A stretch of 5,827 bases of DNA from assembly GCA_021824845.1 (NCBI GenBank), contig JAKAJY010000131.1:1-5827 (forward strand), given 5' to 3'. Below the pieces are notes generated by a model, which did no database searches, was not told the origin of the DNA, and saw nothing but the letters and a program-made list of their open reading frames with translations. Source of the DNA: an archaeon. Lineage in GTDB: Archaea; Thermoproteota; Nitrososphaeria; Nitrososphaerales; Nitrosopumilaceae. The position numbers and the translations under genes were made by a program. Below are positions 5,131-5,827 of this stretch, piece by piece (position 1 is the stretch's first letter; each line of letters starts with the position of its first letter).

Positions 5131-5827
5131 TTATTCTAATTGATATAACTCAATTCCTGTTTTTATGGATGATTCCGGCTCGTCCCAATCAAGTGTGTTT
5201 TCTTGTGGGATCATTCCTAGTGGATCATAGGAATCGAACTTCAGTGTACCTTCAACTGAGCTGACCATGACAACTTGAGACTTGTCGCCTTGCGTGGTTG
5301 CAAGTGAGACGCCGGTATTGTTTTCATTAAAGATTCCGGAGATGGTGCTAGTTATGGCATTAATCTTGCCAACTGAAATATTATCGGAGCCAAAAACATA
5401 CAGCATTGTCTTTTTGATCGTATTTGGCGGTGCATCCTCGTATAGCATCTTGATTGATTCTCGCAGTGATGCCTCTATATCCTGCTCATTTTTGCTTGTA
5501 GACAAAATATTGAGATTATCTGATATGGATGATTCAGATAGAGAATTTACTACATACATTACTGCGTGATTTGTAATATCATAGCATTTAGACATAGTAA
5601 GGTCTGGATTTGCCTCTAGTAATGCATCATTATCCACAACTATGGTCGAGTCCGAGCTTGCACGCAGTCTTTTGAGTGACACCCCAGACAAGAACAGTCT
5701 TTCTTTTTCAAATCTAAATGGCATTATTCCAAATGACAAGACTCGTTTTCCTTCCTCTTTTGCCGCCATTGCAACAAGTGGAGAAACTGCACATCCTGAT
5801 TTGCCGGCCAAGTTGGCAAATATTATC
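5131..5827 (-). CDS. ftsZ: Divergent FtsZ-family (tubulin-like) protein, partial (N-terminus off window)
   Basis: The frame is open to the right edge, giving 231 C-terminal residues; numbers count from the first full codon. The TTG at 5811 is internal, since homology continues upstream of it. Residues 7-44 align without gaps to FtsZ from the T4 signature onward: SPLVAMAAKEEGKRVLSFGI matches the helix and strand after GGGTGTG, and PFRFEKER matches 'PFxFEGxxR'. VVDNDALL (63-70) matches 'IPNDKLL'. Tyr82 and Asn86 align with the guanine-contacting Phe183 and Asn187 of E. coli FtsZ. Residues 135-195 match the C-terminal domain strands. Two key parts are changed: GGGTGTG reads AGKSGCA, and the NxDxxD T7 loop that completes the GTPase site is missing (NILSTS at the corresponding place). 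The protein ends with an acidic tail (WDEPESS) and IELYQLE. Thaumarchaea divide with Cdv/ESCRT-III proteins and their FtsZ has an unsettled role. The gene converges on L31e. Confidence 0.85.
   Translation of the reverse strand, partial: IIFANLAGKSGCAVSPLVAMAAKEEGKRVLSFGIMPFRFEKERLFLSGVSLKRLRASSDSTIVVDNDALLEANPDLTMSKCYDITNHAVMYVVNSLSESSISDNLNILSTSKNEQDIEASLRESIKMLYEDAPPNTIKKTMLYVFGSDNISVGKINAITSTISGIFNENNTGVSLATTQGDKSQVVMVSSVEGTLKFDSYDPLGMIPQENTLDWDEPESSIKTGIELYQLE

Noticed and set aside
5282..5569. Plus-strand 95-residue frame
   Set aside because: It is antisense to the FtsZ-like gene, which shows clear family similarity over the same bases.
5809..5811. TTG at 5811 as the start of the FtsZ-like gene
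   Set aside because: The frame stays open upstream to the window edge, and the residues there (IIFAN) continue the FtsZ alignment, so the gene is cut by the window.

Overview
This window looks like part of a thaumarchaeal (Nitrososphaerota, Nitrosopumilales-type) genome. The ribosomal proteins L39e and L31e occur only in archaea and eukaryotes. Most genes lie about 25-30 bases downstream of an A/T-rich TATA-like box with almost no leader, which is the leaderless transcription typical of these archaea. A very divergent FtsZ-family protein of the kind known from ammonia-oxidising archaea sits at the right end. By eye the base composition is roughly 40% G+C, which would suit a Nitrosotenuis- or Nitrosarchaeum-like organism better than the more A/T-rich Nitrosopumilus. 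The genus is a guess.

Left part (1-3721): a methionine and one-carbon block, mostly on the minus strand. A short methylenetetrahydrofolate reductase-like protein (3721-2951) is followed 14 bases later by the homocysteine-binding half of cobalamin-dependent methionine synthase (2936-1992). The pterin-binding half of the same enzyme (1202 to beyond base 1) is a separate gene that runs into the cobalamin-module cap domain at the window edge. Together these proteins would make 5-methyl-tetrahydropterin and pass its methyl group through cobalamin to homocysteine, giving methionine. Two small genes lie between the methionine synthase halves. One is a 91-residue basic protein with a possible ribbon-helix-helix fold (1863-1588). 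The other is an unrecognised 56-residue protein on the plus strand (1410-1580). A 169-base divergent promoter region (1241-1409) carries a small inverted repeat.

Middle (3722-4358): a 76-base divergent promoter region, then a Nudix hydrolase on the plus strand resembling the coenzyme A pyrophosphatase subgroup.

Right part (4359-5827): L39e and L31e form a tight operon. L39e appears leaderless, whereas L31e starts at TTG behind a strong Shine-Dalgarno sequence embedded in the end of the L39e gene. L31e has a normal core followed by a 73-residue tail made almost entirely of Lys, Glu, Pro, Ala, Ser and Thr. It converges on the FtsZ-like gene, whose nucleotide-binding signature and T7 catalytic loop both look degenerate.

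No tRNA, rRNA, insertion sequence or CRISPR array was found. I see no clear sign of a wholly new system. The points most worth following up are the degenerate FtsZ, the two small genes lodged in the methionine synthase locus, and the L31e tail.
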